From Deroplatys truncata (taxonomy: Eukaryota > Arthropoda > Insecta > Mantodea > Mantidae), in the NCBI GenBank assembly GCA_030765065.1, contig CM060985.1:4836001-4900000 (forward strand): a stretch of 64,000 nt of DNA. The letters run 5' to 3'. A model generated the notes under the pieces. It saw only the letters and a list, made by a program, of their open reading frames with translations. It did no database searches and was not told where the DNA came from. Positions 48,500 through 62,800 of this stretch are shown here, piece by piece (position 1 is the first letter of the stretch; each line of letters begins with the position of its first letter). The position numbers were made by a program, and so were the translations under genes.

Positions 48500-51115
48500 T
48501 CATCTGATTAGCCGGTTCATGGAGTGAACAGTAACGTGGCAAGCAATTGCCCGTAATACAGAAGCAGATCAACTGATTAGCCGACACACGGGGAGGACAC
48601 AAATACACAGCAAAAAATTTCCCGTAATACGGCCCCAGATCAACTGATTAACCGGTACACGGAGAGAAAACAGAAATACAGTAAGGAATTTTCCATAATA
48701 CAGACACAGATAAACTGATTAGCCGGCACACGGAGAGGAAGCGGAAACACGGCAAGCAATTTCCCGTAATACAGACACAGATAAACTGATTAGCCGGCAC
48801 ACGGAGAGGGAACAGAAACAGGGCAAGCAATTTCCCGTAATACAGACACAGATCAGCTGATTAGCCGGCACACGGAGAGGAAACAGAAACAGGGCAGGCA
48901 ATTTTCCGTAGAACAGACACAGATAAACTGATTAGTGTACACACGGAGAGGGAGCAGAAACACTTCCAGCAACTTCCCGTAATACAGACACAGATCAACT
49001 GATTAGCCGACACATGGAGAGGGAACAGAAACAGGGCAAGCAATTTCCCGTAATATGACACAGATCAACTGATTAGCCGAAACACGGAGAGGGAGCAGAA
49101 ACAGGGCAAGCAATTTCCGTAATGTAGACACAGATGAACTGATTAGCCGGCACACGGAGAGGGAGCAGAAACAGGGAAAGCAATTTCCCGTAATACAGTC
49201 ACAGATAAACTGATTAGCCGGCACACAGAGAGGGAGCAGAAACAGGGCAAACAATTTCCCGTAATACAGTCACAGATAAACTGATTAGCCGGCACACGGA
49301 GAGGGAGCACAAACAAGGCAAGCAATTTCCCGTAATACAGCCACAGTAAACTATATAGCCGGCACACGGAGAGGGAGCAGAAACAGGGCAAGCAATTTCC
49401 CGTTATACAGCCACAGGTAAACTGATTAGCCAGCACACGGAGAGGGAGCAGAAACAGGGCAAGCTATTTCCCGTAATACAGACACAGATAAACTTATTAG
49501 CCAGCACACGGAGAGGGAGCAGAAACAGGGCAAGCCTTTTCCCGTAATACAGACACAGATAAACTTATTAGCCAGCACACGGAGAGGGAGCAGAAACAGG
49601 GCAAGTAATTTCCCGTAATACAGACACAGATAAACTTATTAGCCAGCACACGGAGAGGGAGCAGAAACAGGGCAAGCCTTTTCCCGTAATACAGACACAG
49701 ATAAACTTATTAGCCAGCACACGGAGAGGGAATAGAAACAGGGCAAGCAACTTCCTGTAATACAGCCACAGATAAACTGATTAGCCGGCACACGGAGAGG
49801 AAGCAGAAACAGGGCAAGTAATTTCCCGTAATACAGCCACAGATAAACTGATTAGCCGACACACAGAGAGGGAGCAGAAACAGGGCAAGCAATTTCCCGT
49901 TATACAGCCACAGATAAACTGATTAGCCAGCACGCGGAGTGGGAACAGAAACAGGGCAAGCAATTTCCCGTTATACAGCCAAAGATAAACTGATTAGCCA
50001 GCACACGGAGAGGGAGCAGAAACAGGGCAAGCCTTTTCCCGTAATACAGACATAGATAAACTGATTAGCCGGCACACGGAGAGGAAGCAGAAATAGAGCA
50101 AGCAATTTCCCTTATACAGCCACAGTTAAACTGATTAGCCGGCACACGGAGAGGGAATAGAAACAGGGCAACCAACTTCCCGTAATATAGACACAGATAA
50201 ACTGATTAGCCGGCACACGGAGAGGGAGCAGAAACAGGGCAAGCAATTTCCCGTAATACAGACACAGATAAACTGATTAGCCGACACAAATAGAGGGAAC
50301 AGAAACAGGGCAAGCAATTTCCCGTTATACAGACACAGATAAACTGATTAGCCGACACACGGAGAGGGAATAGAAACAGGGCAAGCAACGTCCCGTAATA
50401 CAGACAGATAAACTGTTTAGCCGGCACACGGAGAGGGAATAGAAACAGGGCAAGCAATTTCCCGTTATACAGCCACAGATAAACTGATTAGCCAGCACAC
50501 GGAGAGGGAACAGAAACAGGGCAAGCAATTTCCCGTTATACAGCCACAGTTAAACTGATTAGCCAGCACACGGAGAGGGAATAGAAACAGGGCAAGCAAC
50601 GTCCCGTAATACAGACAGATAAACTGTTTAGCCGGCACACGGAGAGGGAGCAGGAATAGGGCAAGCAATTTCCCGTAATACAGCCACAGATAAACTGATT
50701 AGCCGGCACACGGAGAGGGAATAGAAACAGGGCAAGCAATTTCCCGTTATACAGACACAGATAAACTGATTAGCCAGCACACGGAGAGGGAACAGAAACA
50801 GGGCAAGCAATTTCCCGTAATACAGCCACAGATAAACTGATTAGCCAGCACACGGAGAGGGAACAGAAACAGGGCAAGCAATTTCCCGTTATACAGACAC
50901 AGATAAACTGATTAGCCAGCACACGGAGTGGGAACAGAAACAGGGCAAGCAATTTCCCGTAATACAGCCACAGATAAACTGACTAGCCGTCACACGGAGA
51001 GGGAACAGAAACAGGGCAAGCAATTTCCCGTAATACAGCCACAGATAAAGTGACTAGCCGTCACACGGAGAGGGAACAGAAACAGAGCAAGCAATTTCCC
51101 GTATTACGGCCACGC
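48500..51115. repeat. Satellite 3 array, 71-bp monomer
   Basis: About 37 copies of a 71-bp monomer with cagataaactgattagcc, cacacggagagggagcag, aaacagggcaagcaa and tttcccgtaatacag. The first two or three copies (48500-48700) are diverged. A short dimer pattern (142 bp) is visible at 49.49-49.75 kb through the variant gcaagccttttcccg. A trimer (211 bp) at 50.39-50.65 kb carries a 2-bp-shorter cagacagataaac monomer. The unrelated sequence tgtgctggcagcaatttac at 48450-48500 bridges from satellite 2. Minus-strand open frames of 60-97 codons are the repeat translated. Confidence 0.96.
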
Positions 51116-52254
51116 TCTGTGTATACGCGCATATTGCTTGGAATGAAGTACTGGCGGTTTTGCACGCTTTTTGTGGAGTAGCAACAACAGTTTTTTACTC
51201 CATAACATATAAACGGAAAATCAAAACCTTCTTCGCAAATATGTTGTTCTTTTATAACTCCAAAACTGATCGTATTCTAATATCCAGGGTTGTAATTTTG
51301 TGTTAAATCAGTTATAGCCTATGTCCGTCGAGATTACCCTGTAATATTGGTACAAATGTCTGTGTAGGAAAGTTTCCAGGTAGCGTATTTTAATTGCGAG
51401 GCGAAGTAGCGAGTTGCCAGGCAGTTGGATCTCATTGGAATAGCAAATGGAGTGCATCACGAGAGGTCGATATGGGAGTGATTTGTTGGGAATCTTATAT
51501 CTCCCAGATCAATTCCTCAACATCTCGTGCTCACTCAGCCGTATGCCGCAGTTCGCAATTCTTCTGTTTCCTCAGGTCTATTCTTGTAACCTTTTCTCTA
51601 GCTCATGTTAATCTGAATAAACACAAGGTACAAGAGGAGACTGAAGTGATAAGTGTGTCGCTATATGCTCGCGAGAAACAAAAGAATAGTGACTTAGCAC
51701 TCCAAGAAAGTGAAAAATTCAAACAAACATATCGCAAGTTCTCCGTAATTCAGATATACACTTTTGCCAGGCAAATATCTGAAAATTTTAAATGAAAATG
51801 GTTTACACCATTTTTGAGAGAATAAAGTAACACTTGATATGTAATGGTAATGCGGTGGGTATATTTCCTTGGAAGAGAGCAGTTACGCGGGTGCAAATAT
51901 ACTAGAGAGAGAGTGAAAACTGTTAATGTGTTCATTTTAACACAAGACATTGTTTTCACTTTTCACCTATAGTAAATAGGGGAAGTATTGCATTATTACG
52001 CGTTTTGTGAATCACTGAATCTAAAATATTCACATGACTTTCTCTGCCCTCCATTGTTTATTAGTGGGTACACAAATTAATCTTACAAACTTTATTTTCT
52101 TATCTGCTACATTTTAATCGGGATAAACCCATTTCGTTATGGATACAACGAGAACAGCGATAGTCAAATGTTTAACAACTGGACGCTATATGCTCCATGA
52201 CATCGCGAGAAACAACTGAATGCTGACAGGACTTATAAACAATTCGAAACCGCT
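51116..52254. other. Non-satellite spacer, no gene supported
   Basis: About 1.1 kb of AT-rich sequence. One open frame of 133 codons (51394-51795, plus) begins at a TTG rather than ATG and shows no known motif, so I do not call it a gene. Two segments, around 51655-51710 (gctatatgctcgcgagaaac) and 52185-52240, look like diverged copies of each other, hinting at an old dispersed repeat. Confidence 0.55.
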
Positions 52255-52327
52255 GGCCCCGTAGCTCAGTCGGTAGAGCAACTGCCTGCTGTGCGAGGGG
52301 TACCGCGTTCTATTCCCGGCTGGGGGG
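52255..52327 (+). other. tRNA-like sequence (SINE head or tRNA pseudogene)
   Basis: Contains a good internal A box (tagctcagtcggtagagca, with a perfect 4-bp D stem gctc/gagc) and a B box (gcgttctattccc, one departure from the RGTTCRANTCC consensus). In the tRNA fold the acceptor stem pairs at only about four of seven positions, the anticodon stem at about three of five, and the T stem at four of five. The loop ctgctgt would give GCT, but the long variable arm of a serine tRNA is absent. This pattern fits a tRNA-derived SINE promoter or a decayed tRNA gene better than a functional tRNA. The sequence after it (gtgggaatttttctctag) may be the SINE body; no clear tail was found. Confidence 0.65.
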
Positions 52328-53668
52328 TGGGAATTTTTCTCTAGCCAAGATTAATCGCTATCGTCACCAGAGTCTGAAATAATGGTTAAAAAACCCAAAG
52401 GAAAGGCCGCTGATAACACCAAGTAGTTGAAGGCGGGGAATAAATGGAACCATTAATAAGGGATATCTCGTAAATGGCTGAATGCCACTGAAATAAACTA
52501 TACATTGTTTTTCGTCTATCTCTTAACTTTGTCTCGAATGAAGAGGAACTTCGCAGAAAATTCAAGATATACATTTTATCTTTAATCTTCCATGGAACAT
52601 TTCCAAGGACCACTCTTTGCATAGAAAAGTTGCTTTTTATTTTCCCCAAAACGGCTGTAACCATTTCATTAAAAAACCATACAAATAATCTTGAATGCTC
52701 TGTCAAGCTCTCTTCATTCGGAACGTATAACTGCTAAACCGTACGAGACATATTACGTATAAAAGGTAGGTACATCTTCTACAAGTTTAACAAAATATTC
52801 TTTGTTATTAGTAGCTCACGTGGTTATGCAAAGACTATGGAATTTCAAAGTAACTGACTATCGCTTACCTAGTGTGAACTTCTTCTATTTACAACGAAAT
52901 GTGTAATCAAGGTTTATCTCGCGTATCAAGAAATCTTAACAGATTAAGAATCACAATCAAATAATTGAGTTCCAGAAACAAAGTTTTCTCTCGTTCGTCT
53001 TCCCGGAAAGTTCCACAGCTCTGTTTCCATGCACCTTAATATACATTTTATTGAGTTACTTAACTTGCAGTCAAATTAAGGGTAGCGGATGAAAAATGAG
53101 CATAAAGTTATAAAAAAATCGCTAATGTAACGGTAAGGAAGGAATCTATCAGCCATGATTTACGTCTTCTTTGGAAACTTCGTTTTTACTTTAAGGGAAG
53201 CAAATTATAGAGGTTGGTATGCGTGACTAGCAGGCATTCCTTTCCATCGCTGAGTTGAGCCAAACATTAGTTTGTGTGCGGGGAGCGGTAGTCAATTGTT
53301 TCTCTCTAGTAACTGGTACAATAAAACACCCCACAAATAAATACAGGAATATTAGTTATCCGCTTCCCGGACCTTCACCATCCTCTACCGCAAGAGGAAG
53401 CAGGTATTGAACACATTATCCGCATGTTTTGAGGTCCCGGACACAACCCATTTACTTGAAGTAATCGAGATAAAAATTTGCACAAATAGTTACATTTCGA
53501 TGTACGCACAAGAGGATATCATAGTGATGGAGTCACTATTGCTATTGTGTCCCTTCAATTATGGACAATAGTTTGTTAACTAAGTTCTCTTTAGGAACAT
53601 CATCATTTGCCATCACATTTGAAGATAGTATGAGAGGAAGTTACATACCGGGTCCTCTCTAAAGACGT
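52328..53668. other. Non-satellite spacer, no gene supported
   Basis: About 1.3 kb of AT-rich, apparently unique DNA. The only longer frame (52386-52706, minus, 106 codons) has no recognisable domain, no codon-usage signal I can judge, and no homologue in the window. I see no repeat structure until the degenerate first monomer of satellite 4 at 53669. Confidence 0.55.
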
Positions 53669-53850
53669 ACAGGTGGATTATGTACTGTACAGCTATATGG
53701 AGAACATGCTTGCACCTTCATGTTTCAGGTGGACTGTGTAGTGCACGGCTACATGGAGAACATGCTTGCACGTTCATGTTTCAGGTGGACTATGTAGTGC
53801 ACGGCTACATGGAGAACATGCTTGCACTTTCGTGTTTCAGGTGGACTGTG

Positions 53851-56800
53851 TAGTGCACGCCTACATGGAGAACATGTTTGCACATTCATGTTTCAGGTGG
53901 ACTGTGTAGTGCACGGCTACATGGAGAACATGTTTGCACATTCATGTTTCAGGTGGACTGTGTAGTGCACGGCTACATGGAGAACATGCTTGCACCTTCA
54001 TGTTTCAGGTGGACTGTGTAGTGCACGGCTACATGGAGAACATGCTTGCACTTTCGTGTTTCAGGTGGACTATGTAGTGCACGGCTAAATGGAGAACATG
54101 TTTGCACATTCATGTTTCAGGTGGACTGTGTAGTGCACGGCTACATGGAGAACATGCTTGCACCTTCATGTTTCAGGTGGACTATGTAGTGCACGGCTAC
54201 ATGGAGAACATGTTTGCACATTCATGTTTCAGGTGGACTGTGTAGTGCACGGCTACATGGAGAACATGTTTGCACATTCATGTTTCAGGTGGACTGTGTA
54301 GTGCACGGCTACATGGAGAACATGCTTGCACCTTCATGTTTCAGGTGGACTATGTAGTGCACGGCTACATGGAGAACATGCTTGCACCTTCATGTTTCAG
54401 GTGGACTATGTAGTGCACGACTAGATGGAGAACATGCTTGCACCATCATGTTTCAGGTGGACTATGTAGTGCACGGCTACATGGAGAACATGCTTGCACC
54501 TTCATGTTTCAGGTGGACTATGTAGTGCACGGCTACATGGAGAACATGCTTGCACCTTCATGTTTCAGGTGGACTATGTAGTGCACGGCTACATGGAGAA
54601 CATGCTTGCACCTTCATGTTTCAGGTGGACTATGTAGTGCACGGCCACATTAAGAACATGCTTGCACCTTCATGTTTCAGGTGGACTATGTAGTGTACGG
54701 CTACATGGAGAACATGCTTGCACCATCATGTTTCAGGTGGACTATGTAGTGCACGGCTACATGTGGAAGATGCTTGCACCTTCATGTTTCAGGTGGACAG
54801 TGTAGTGCACGGTTACATGGAGAACAAGATTGCACCTTCATGTTTCAGGTGGACTGTGTAGTGCACGGCTACATGGAGAACATGTTTGCACATTCATGTT
54901 TCAGGTGGACTGTGTAGTGCACGGCTACATGGAGAACATGCTTGCACCTTCATGTTTCAGGTGGACTATGTAGTGCACGGCTACATGGAGAACATGCTTG
55001 CACCTTCATGTTTCAGGTGGACTATGTAGTGAACGCCTACATGGAGAACATGTTTGCACATTCATGTTTCAGGTGGACTGTGTAGTGCACGGCTACATTG
55101 GGAAGATGCTTGCACCTTCATGTTTCAAGTGGACTATGTAGTGAACGCCTACATGGAGAACATGCTTGCACCTTCATGTTTCAGGTGGACTATGTAGTGC
55201 ACGGCTACATGGAGAACATGCTTGCACCATCATGTTTCAGGTGGACTGTGTAGTGCACGGCTACATTGGGAAGATGCTTGCACCTTCATGTTTCAAGTGG
55301 ACTATGTAGTGAACGCCTACATGGAGAACATGCTTGCACCTTCATGTTTCAGGTGGACTATGTAGTGCACGGCTACATTGGGAAGATGCTTGCACCTTCA
55401 TGTTTCGGGTGGACTATGTAGTGCACGGCTACATTGGGAAGATGCTTGCACCTTCATGTTTCAGGTGGACTATGTAGTGCACGGCTACATTGGGAAGATG
55501 CTTGCACCTTCATGTTTCAGGTGGACTATGTAGTGAACGCCTACATGGAGAACATGCTTGCACCTTCATGTTTCAGGTGGACTATGTAGTGCACGGCTAC
55601 ATTGGGAAGATGCTTGCACCTTCATGTTTCGGGTGGACAGTGTAGTGCACGGTTACATGGAGAACAAGCTTGCACCTTCATGTTTCAGGTGGACTGTGTA
55701 GTGCACGGTTACATGGGGAACAAGCTTGCACCATCATGTTTCAAGTGGACTGTGTAGTGCACGGTTACATGGAGAACATGCTTGCACCTTCATGTTTCAG
55801 GTGGACTATGTAGTGCACGGCTACATTGGGAAGATGCTTGCACCATCATGTTTCAGGTGGACTATGTAGTGCACGACTACATGGGGAAGATGCTAGCACC
55901 ATCATGTTTCAGGTGGACTATGTAGTGCACGGTTACATGGAGAACATGCTTGCACCTTCATGTTTCAGGTGGACTATGTAGTGCACGGTTACATGGAGAA
56001 CATGCTTGCACCATCATGTTTCAGGTGGACTATGTAGTGCACGGTTACATGGAGAACATGCTTGCACCTTCATGTTTCAGGTGGACTATGTAGTGCACGA
56101 CTACATGGAGAAGATGCTAGCACCATCATGTTTCAGGTGGACTATGTAGTGCACGACTACATGGGGAAGATGCTAGCACCATCATGTTTCAGGTGGACTA
56201 TGTAGTGCACGACTACATGGAGAAGATGCTAGCACCATCATGTTTCAGGTGGACTATGTAGTGCACGACTACATGGGGAAGATGCTAGCACCATCATGTT
56301 TCAGGTGGACTATGTAGTGCACGGCTACATTGGGAAGATGCTTGCACCTTCATGTTTCAGGTGGACTATGTAGTGCACGGCTACATGGGGAAGATGCTAG
56401 CACCATCATGTTTCAGGTGGACTATGTAGTGCACGACTACATGGGGAAGATGCTAGCACCATCATGTTTCAGGTGGACTATGTAGTGCACGACTACATGG
56501 GGAAGATGCTAGCACCATCATGTTTCAGGTGGACTATGTAGTGCACGGCTACATGGGGAAAATGCTAGCACCATCATGTTTCAGGTGGACTGTGTAGTGC
56601 ACGACTACATGGGGAAGATGCTAGCACCATCATGTTTCAGGTGGACTATGTAGTGCACGGCTACATGGGGAAGATGCCAGCACCATCATGTTTCAGGTGG
56701 ACTATGTAGTGCACGACTACATGGGGAAGATGCTAGCACCATCATGTTTCAGGTGGACTATGTAGTGCACGGCTACATGGGGAAGATGCTAGCACCATCA

Positions 56801-59800
56801 TGTTTCAGGTGGACTATGTAGTGCACGGCTACATGGGGAAGATGCTAGCACCATCATGTTTCAGGTGGACTATGTAGTGCACGGCTACATGGGGAAGATG
56901 CTAGCACCATCATGTTTCAGGTGGACTGTGTAGTGCACGACTACATGGGGAAGATGCTAGCACCATCATGTTTCAGGTGGACTATGTAGTGCACGACTAC
57001 ATGGGGAAGATGCTTATACTTTCATGTTTCAGGTGGACTGTGTAGTGCACGACTACATGGGGAAGATGCTAGCACCATCATGTTTCAGGTGGACTAAGTA
57101 GTGCACGGCTACATGGGGAAGATGCTAGCACCATCATGTTTCAGGTGGACTAAGTAGTGCACGACTACATGGGGAAGATGCTAGCACCATCATGTTTCAG
57201 GTGGACTAAGTAGTGCACGACTACATGGGGAACATGCTTGCACCTTCATGTTTCAGGTGGACTATGTAGTGCACGACTACATGGGGAAGATGCTTACACC
57301 TTCATGTTTCAGGTGGACTGTGTAGTGCACGGCTACATGGAGAACAAGCTTATACTTTATTGTTTCAGGTGGACTGTGTAGTGCACGGCTACATGGAGAA
57401 CAATCTTATACTTTCATGTTTCAGGTGGACTGTGTAGTGCACGGCTACATGGAGATAATGCTGGCAACGTCATGTTTCAGGTGGACTGTGTAGTGCACGG
57501 CTACATGGAGATAATGCTGGCAACGTCATGTTTCAGGTGGACTGTGTAGTGCACGGCTACATGGAGATAATGCTGGCAACGTCATGTTTCAGGTGGACTG
57601 TGTAGTGCACGGCTACATGGAGATAATGCTGGCAACGTCATGTTTCAGGTGGACTGTGTAGTGCACGGCTACATGGAGAACAAGCTTATACTTTCATGTT
57701 TCAGGTGGACTGTGTAGTGCACGGCTACATGGAGATAATGCTGGCAACGTCATGTTTCAGGTGGACTGTGTAGTGCAGGGCTACATGGAGATAATGCTGG
57801 CAACGTCATGTTTCAGGTGGACTGTGTAGTGCACGGCTACATGGAGAACAAGCTTATACTTTCATGTTTCAGGTGGACTGTGTAGTGCACGGCTACATGG
57901 AGATAATGCTGGCAACGTCATGTTTCAGGTGGACTTTGTAGTGCACGGCTACATGGAGATAATGCTGGCAACGTCATGTTTCAGGTGGACTGTGTAGTGC
58001 ACGGCTACATGGAGAACAAGCTTATACTTTCATGTTTCAGGTGGACTGTGTAGTGCACGGCTACATGGAGATAATGCTGGCAACGTCATGTTTCAGGTGG
58101 ACTGTGTAGTGCACGGCTACATGGAGAACAAGCTTATACTTTCATGTTTCAGGTGGACTGTGTAGTGCACGGCTACATGGAGATAATGCTGGCAACGTCA
58201 TGTTTCAGGTGGACTGTGTAGTGCACAGCTACATGGAGAACATGTTTGCACATTCATGTTTCAGGTGGACTGTGTAGTGCACGGCTACATGGAGAACATG
58301 CTTGCACCTTCATGTTTCAGGTGGACTGTGTAGTGCACGGCTACATGGAGAACATGCTTGCACTTTCGTGTTTCAGGTGGACTATGTAGTGCACGGCTAC
58401 ATGGAGAACATGTTTGCACATTCATGTTTCAGGTGGACTGTGTAGTGCACAGCTACATGGAGAACATGCTTGCACCTTCATGTTTCAGGTGGACTATGTA
58501 GTGCACGGCTACATGGAGAACATGTTTGCACATTCATGTTTCAGGTGGACTGTGTAGTGCACGGCTACATGGAGAACATGTTTGCACATTCATGTTTCAG
58601 GTGGACTGTGTAGTGCACGCCTACATGGAGAACATGTTTGCACATTCATGTTTCAGGTGGACTGTGTAGTGCACGGCTACATGGAGAACATGTTTGCACA
58701 TTCATGTTTCAGGTGGACTGTGTAGTGCACGGCTACATGGAGAACATGCTTGCACCTTTATGTTTCAGGTGGACTGTGTAGTGCACGGCTACATGGAGAA
58801 CATGCTTGCACTTTCGTGTTTCAGGTGGACTATGTAGTGCACGGCTAAATGGAGAACATGTTTGCACATTCATGTTTCAGGTGGACTGTGTAGTGCACGG
58901 CTACATGGAGAACATGCTTGCACCTTCATGTTTCAGGTGGACTATGTAGTGCACGGCTACATGGAGAACATGTTTGCACATTCATGTTTCAGGTGGACTG
59001 TGTAGTGCACGGCTACATGGAGAACATGTTTGCACATTCATGTTTCAGGTGGACTGTGTAGTGCACGGCTACATGGAGAACATTCTTGCACCTTCATGTT
59101 TCAGGTGGACTATGTAGTGCACGGCTACATGGAGAACATGCTTGCACCTTCATGTTTCAGGTGGACTATGTAGTGCACGACTAGATGGAGAACATGCTTG
59201 CACCATCATGTTTCAGGTGGACTATGTAGTGCACGGCTACATGGAGAACATGCTTGCACCTTCATGTTTCAGGTGGACTATGTAGTGCACGGCTACATGG
59301 AGAACATGCTTGCACCTTCATGTTTCAGGTGGACTATGTAGTGCACGGCTACATGGAGAACATGCTTGCACCTTCATGTTTCAGGTGGACTATGTAGTGC
59401 ACGGCCACATTAAGAACATGCTTGCACCTTCATGTTTCAGGTGGACTATGTAGTGTACGGCTACATGGAGAACATGCTTGCACCATCATGTTTCAGGTGG
59501 ACTATGTAGTGCACGGCTACATGTGGAAGATGCTTGCACCTTCATGTTTCAGGTGGACAGTGTAGTGCACGGTTACATGGAGAACAAGATTGCACCTTCA
59601 TGTTTCAGGTGGACTGTGTAGTGCACGGCTACATGGAGAACATGTTTGCACATTCATGTTTCAGGTGGACTGTGTAGTGCACGGCTACATGGAGAACATG
59701 CTTGCACCTTCATGTTTCAGGTGGACTATGTAGTGCACGGCTACATGGAGAACATGCTTGCACCTTCATGTTTCAGGTGGACTATGTAGTGAACGCCTAC

Positions 59801-62800
59801 ATGGAGAACATGTTTGCACATTCATGTTTCAGGTGGACTGTGTAGTGCACGGCTACATGGAGAACATGCTTGCACCTTCATGTTTCAGGTGGACTATGTA
59901 GTGCACGGCTACATTGGGAAGATGCTTGCACCTTCATGTTTCGGGTGGACAGTGTAGTGCACGGTTACATGGAGAACAAGCTTGCACCTTCATGTTTCAG
60001 GTGGACTGTGTAGTGCACGGTTACATGGGGAACAAGCTTGCACCATCATGTTTCAAGTGGACTGTGTAGTGCACGGTTACATGGAGAACATGCTTGCACC
60101 TTCATGTTTCAGGTGGACTATGTAGTGCACGACTACATGGGGAAGATGCTAGCACCATCATGTTTCAGGTGGACTATGTAGTGCACGGCTACATGGGGAA
60201 GATGCTAGCACCATCATGTTTCAGGTGGACAGTGTAGTGCACGACTACATGGGGAAGATGCTAGCACCATCATGTTTCAGGTGGACTATGTAGTGCACGA
60301 CTACATGGGGAAGATGCTAGCACCATCATGTTTCAGGTGGACTATGTAGTGCACGACTACATGGGGAAGATGCTAGCACCATCATGTTTCAGGTGGACTA
60401 TGTAGTGCACGACTACATGGGGAAGATGCTAGCACCATCATGTTTCAGGTGGACTATGTAGTGCACGACTACATGGGGAAGATGCTAGCACCATCATGTT
60501 TCAGGTGGACTATGTAGTGCACGACTACATGGGGAAGATGCTAGCACCATCATGTTTCAGGTGGACTATGTAGTGCACGGCTACATGGGGAAAATGCTAG
60601 CACCATCATGTTTCAGGTGGACTATGTAGTGAACGGCTACATGGGGAAAATGCTAGCACCATCATGTTTCAGGTGGACTATGTAGTGCACGGCTACATGG
60701 GGAAAATGCTAGCACCTTCATGTTTCAGGTGGACTATGTAGTGAACGGCTACATGGGGAAGATGCTAGCACCATCATGTTTCAGGTGGACTATGTAGTGC
60801 ACGGCTACATGGGGAAGATGCTAGCACCATCATGTTTCAGGTGGACTGTGTAGTGCACGACTACATGGGGAAGATGCTAGCACCATCATGTTTCAGGTGG
60901 ACTATGTAGTGCACGACTACATGGGGAAGATGCTTATACTTTCATGTTTCAGGTGGACTGTGTAGTGCACGACTACATGGGGAAGATGCTAGCACCATCA
61001 TGTTTCAGGTGGACTAAGTAGTGCACGGCTACATGGGGAACATGCTTGCACCTTCATGTTTCAGGTGGACTATGTAGTGCACGACTACATGGGGAAGATG
61101 CTTACACCTTCATGTTTCAGGTGGACTGTGTAGTGCACGGCTACATGGAGAACAAGCTTATACTTTATTGTTTCAGGTGGACTGTGTAGTGCACGGCTAC
61201 ATGGAGAACAATCTTATACTTTCATGTTTCAGGTGGACTGTGTAGTGCACGGCTACATGGAGATAATGCTGGCAACGTCATGTTTCAGGTGGACTGTGTA
61301 GTGCACGGCTACATGGAGAACAAGCTTATACTTTCATGTTTCAGGTGGACTGTGTAGTGCACGGCTACATGGAGATAATGCTGGCAACGTCATGTTTCAG
61401 GTGGACTGTGTAGTGCAGGGCTACATGGAGATAATGCTGGCAACGTCATGTTTCAGGTGGACTGTGTAGTGCACGGCTACATGGAGAACAAGCTTATACT
61501 TTCATGTTTCAGGTGGACTGTGTAGTGCACGGCTACATGGAGATAATGCTGGCAACGTCATGTTTCAGGTGGACTTTGTAGTGCACGGCTACATGGAGAC
61601 AATGCTGGCAACGTCATGTTTCAGGTGGACTGTGTAGTGCACGGCTACATGGAGAACAAGCTTATACTTTCATGTTTCAGGTGGACTGTGTAGTGCACGG
61701 CTACATGGAGATAATGCTGGCAACGTCATGTTTCAGGTGGACTGTGTAGTGCACAGCTACATGGAGAACATGTTTGCACATTCATGTTTCAGGTGGACTG
61801 TGTAGTGCACGGCTACATGGAGAACATGCTTGCACCTTCATGTTTCAGGTGGACTGTGTAGTGCACGGCTACATGGAGAACATGCTTGCACTTTCGTGTT
61901 TCAGGTGGACTATGTAGTGCACGGCTACATGGAGAACATGTTTGCACATTCATGTTTCAGGTGGACTGTGTAGTTCACAGCTACATGGAGAACATGCTTG
62001 CACCTTCATGTTTCAGGTGGACTATGTAGTGCACGGCTACATGGAGAACATGTTTGCACATTCATGTTTCAGGTGGACTGTGTAGTGCACGGCTACATGG
62101 AGAACATGTTTGCACATTCATGTTTCAGGTGGACTGTGTAGTGCACGGCTACATGGAGAACATGCTTGCACCTTCATGTTTCAGGTGGACTATGTAGTGC
62201 ACGGCTACATGGAGAACATGCTTGCACCTTCATGTTTCAGGTGGACTATGTAGTGCACGACTAGATGGAGAACATGCTTGCACCATCATGTTTCAGGTGG
62301 ACTATGTAGTGCACGGCTACATGGAGAACATGCTTGCACCTTCATGTTTCAGGTGGACTATGTAGTGCACGGCTACATGGAGAACATGCTTGCACCTTCA
62401 TGTTTCAGGTGGACTATGTAGTGCACGGCTACATGGAGAACATGCTTGCACCTTCATGTTTCAGGTGGACTATGTAGTGCACGGCTACATTAAGAACATG
62501 CTTGCACCTTCATGTTTCAGGTGGACTATGTAGTGTACGGCTACATGGAGAACATGCTTGCACCATCATGTTTCAGGTGGACTATGTAGTGCACGGCTAC
62601 ATGGGGAAGATGCTTGCACCTTCATGTTTCAGGTGGACAGTGTAGTGCACGGTTACATGGAGAACAAGATTGCACCTTCATGTTTCAGGTGGACTGTGTA
62701 GTGCACGGCTACATGGAGAACATGTTTGCACATTCATGTTTCAGGTGGACTGTGTAGTGCACGGCTACATGGAGAACATGCTTGCACCTTCATGTTTCAG

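Noticed and set aside
48640-50952. Minus-strand cysteine- and leucine-rich 60-97 codon frames in satellite 3, looking like small membrane or secreted peptides
   Set aside because: They recur every 71 bp in rotating frames and simply translate the repeat.
51394-51795. 133-codon plus-strand frame in the spacer
   Set aside because: It starts at TTG, has no known motif and lies among possible old dispersed repeats. It is not supportable as a gene.
52255-52327. Functional serine tRNA gene (GCT anticodon)
   Set aside because: The acceptor and anticodon stems are mispaired and the long variable arm is missing.
52386-52706. 106-codon minus-strand frame in the spacer
   Set aside because: No recognisable domain. 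Chance open frames of this length are expected in 2.5 kb of spacer.
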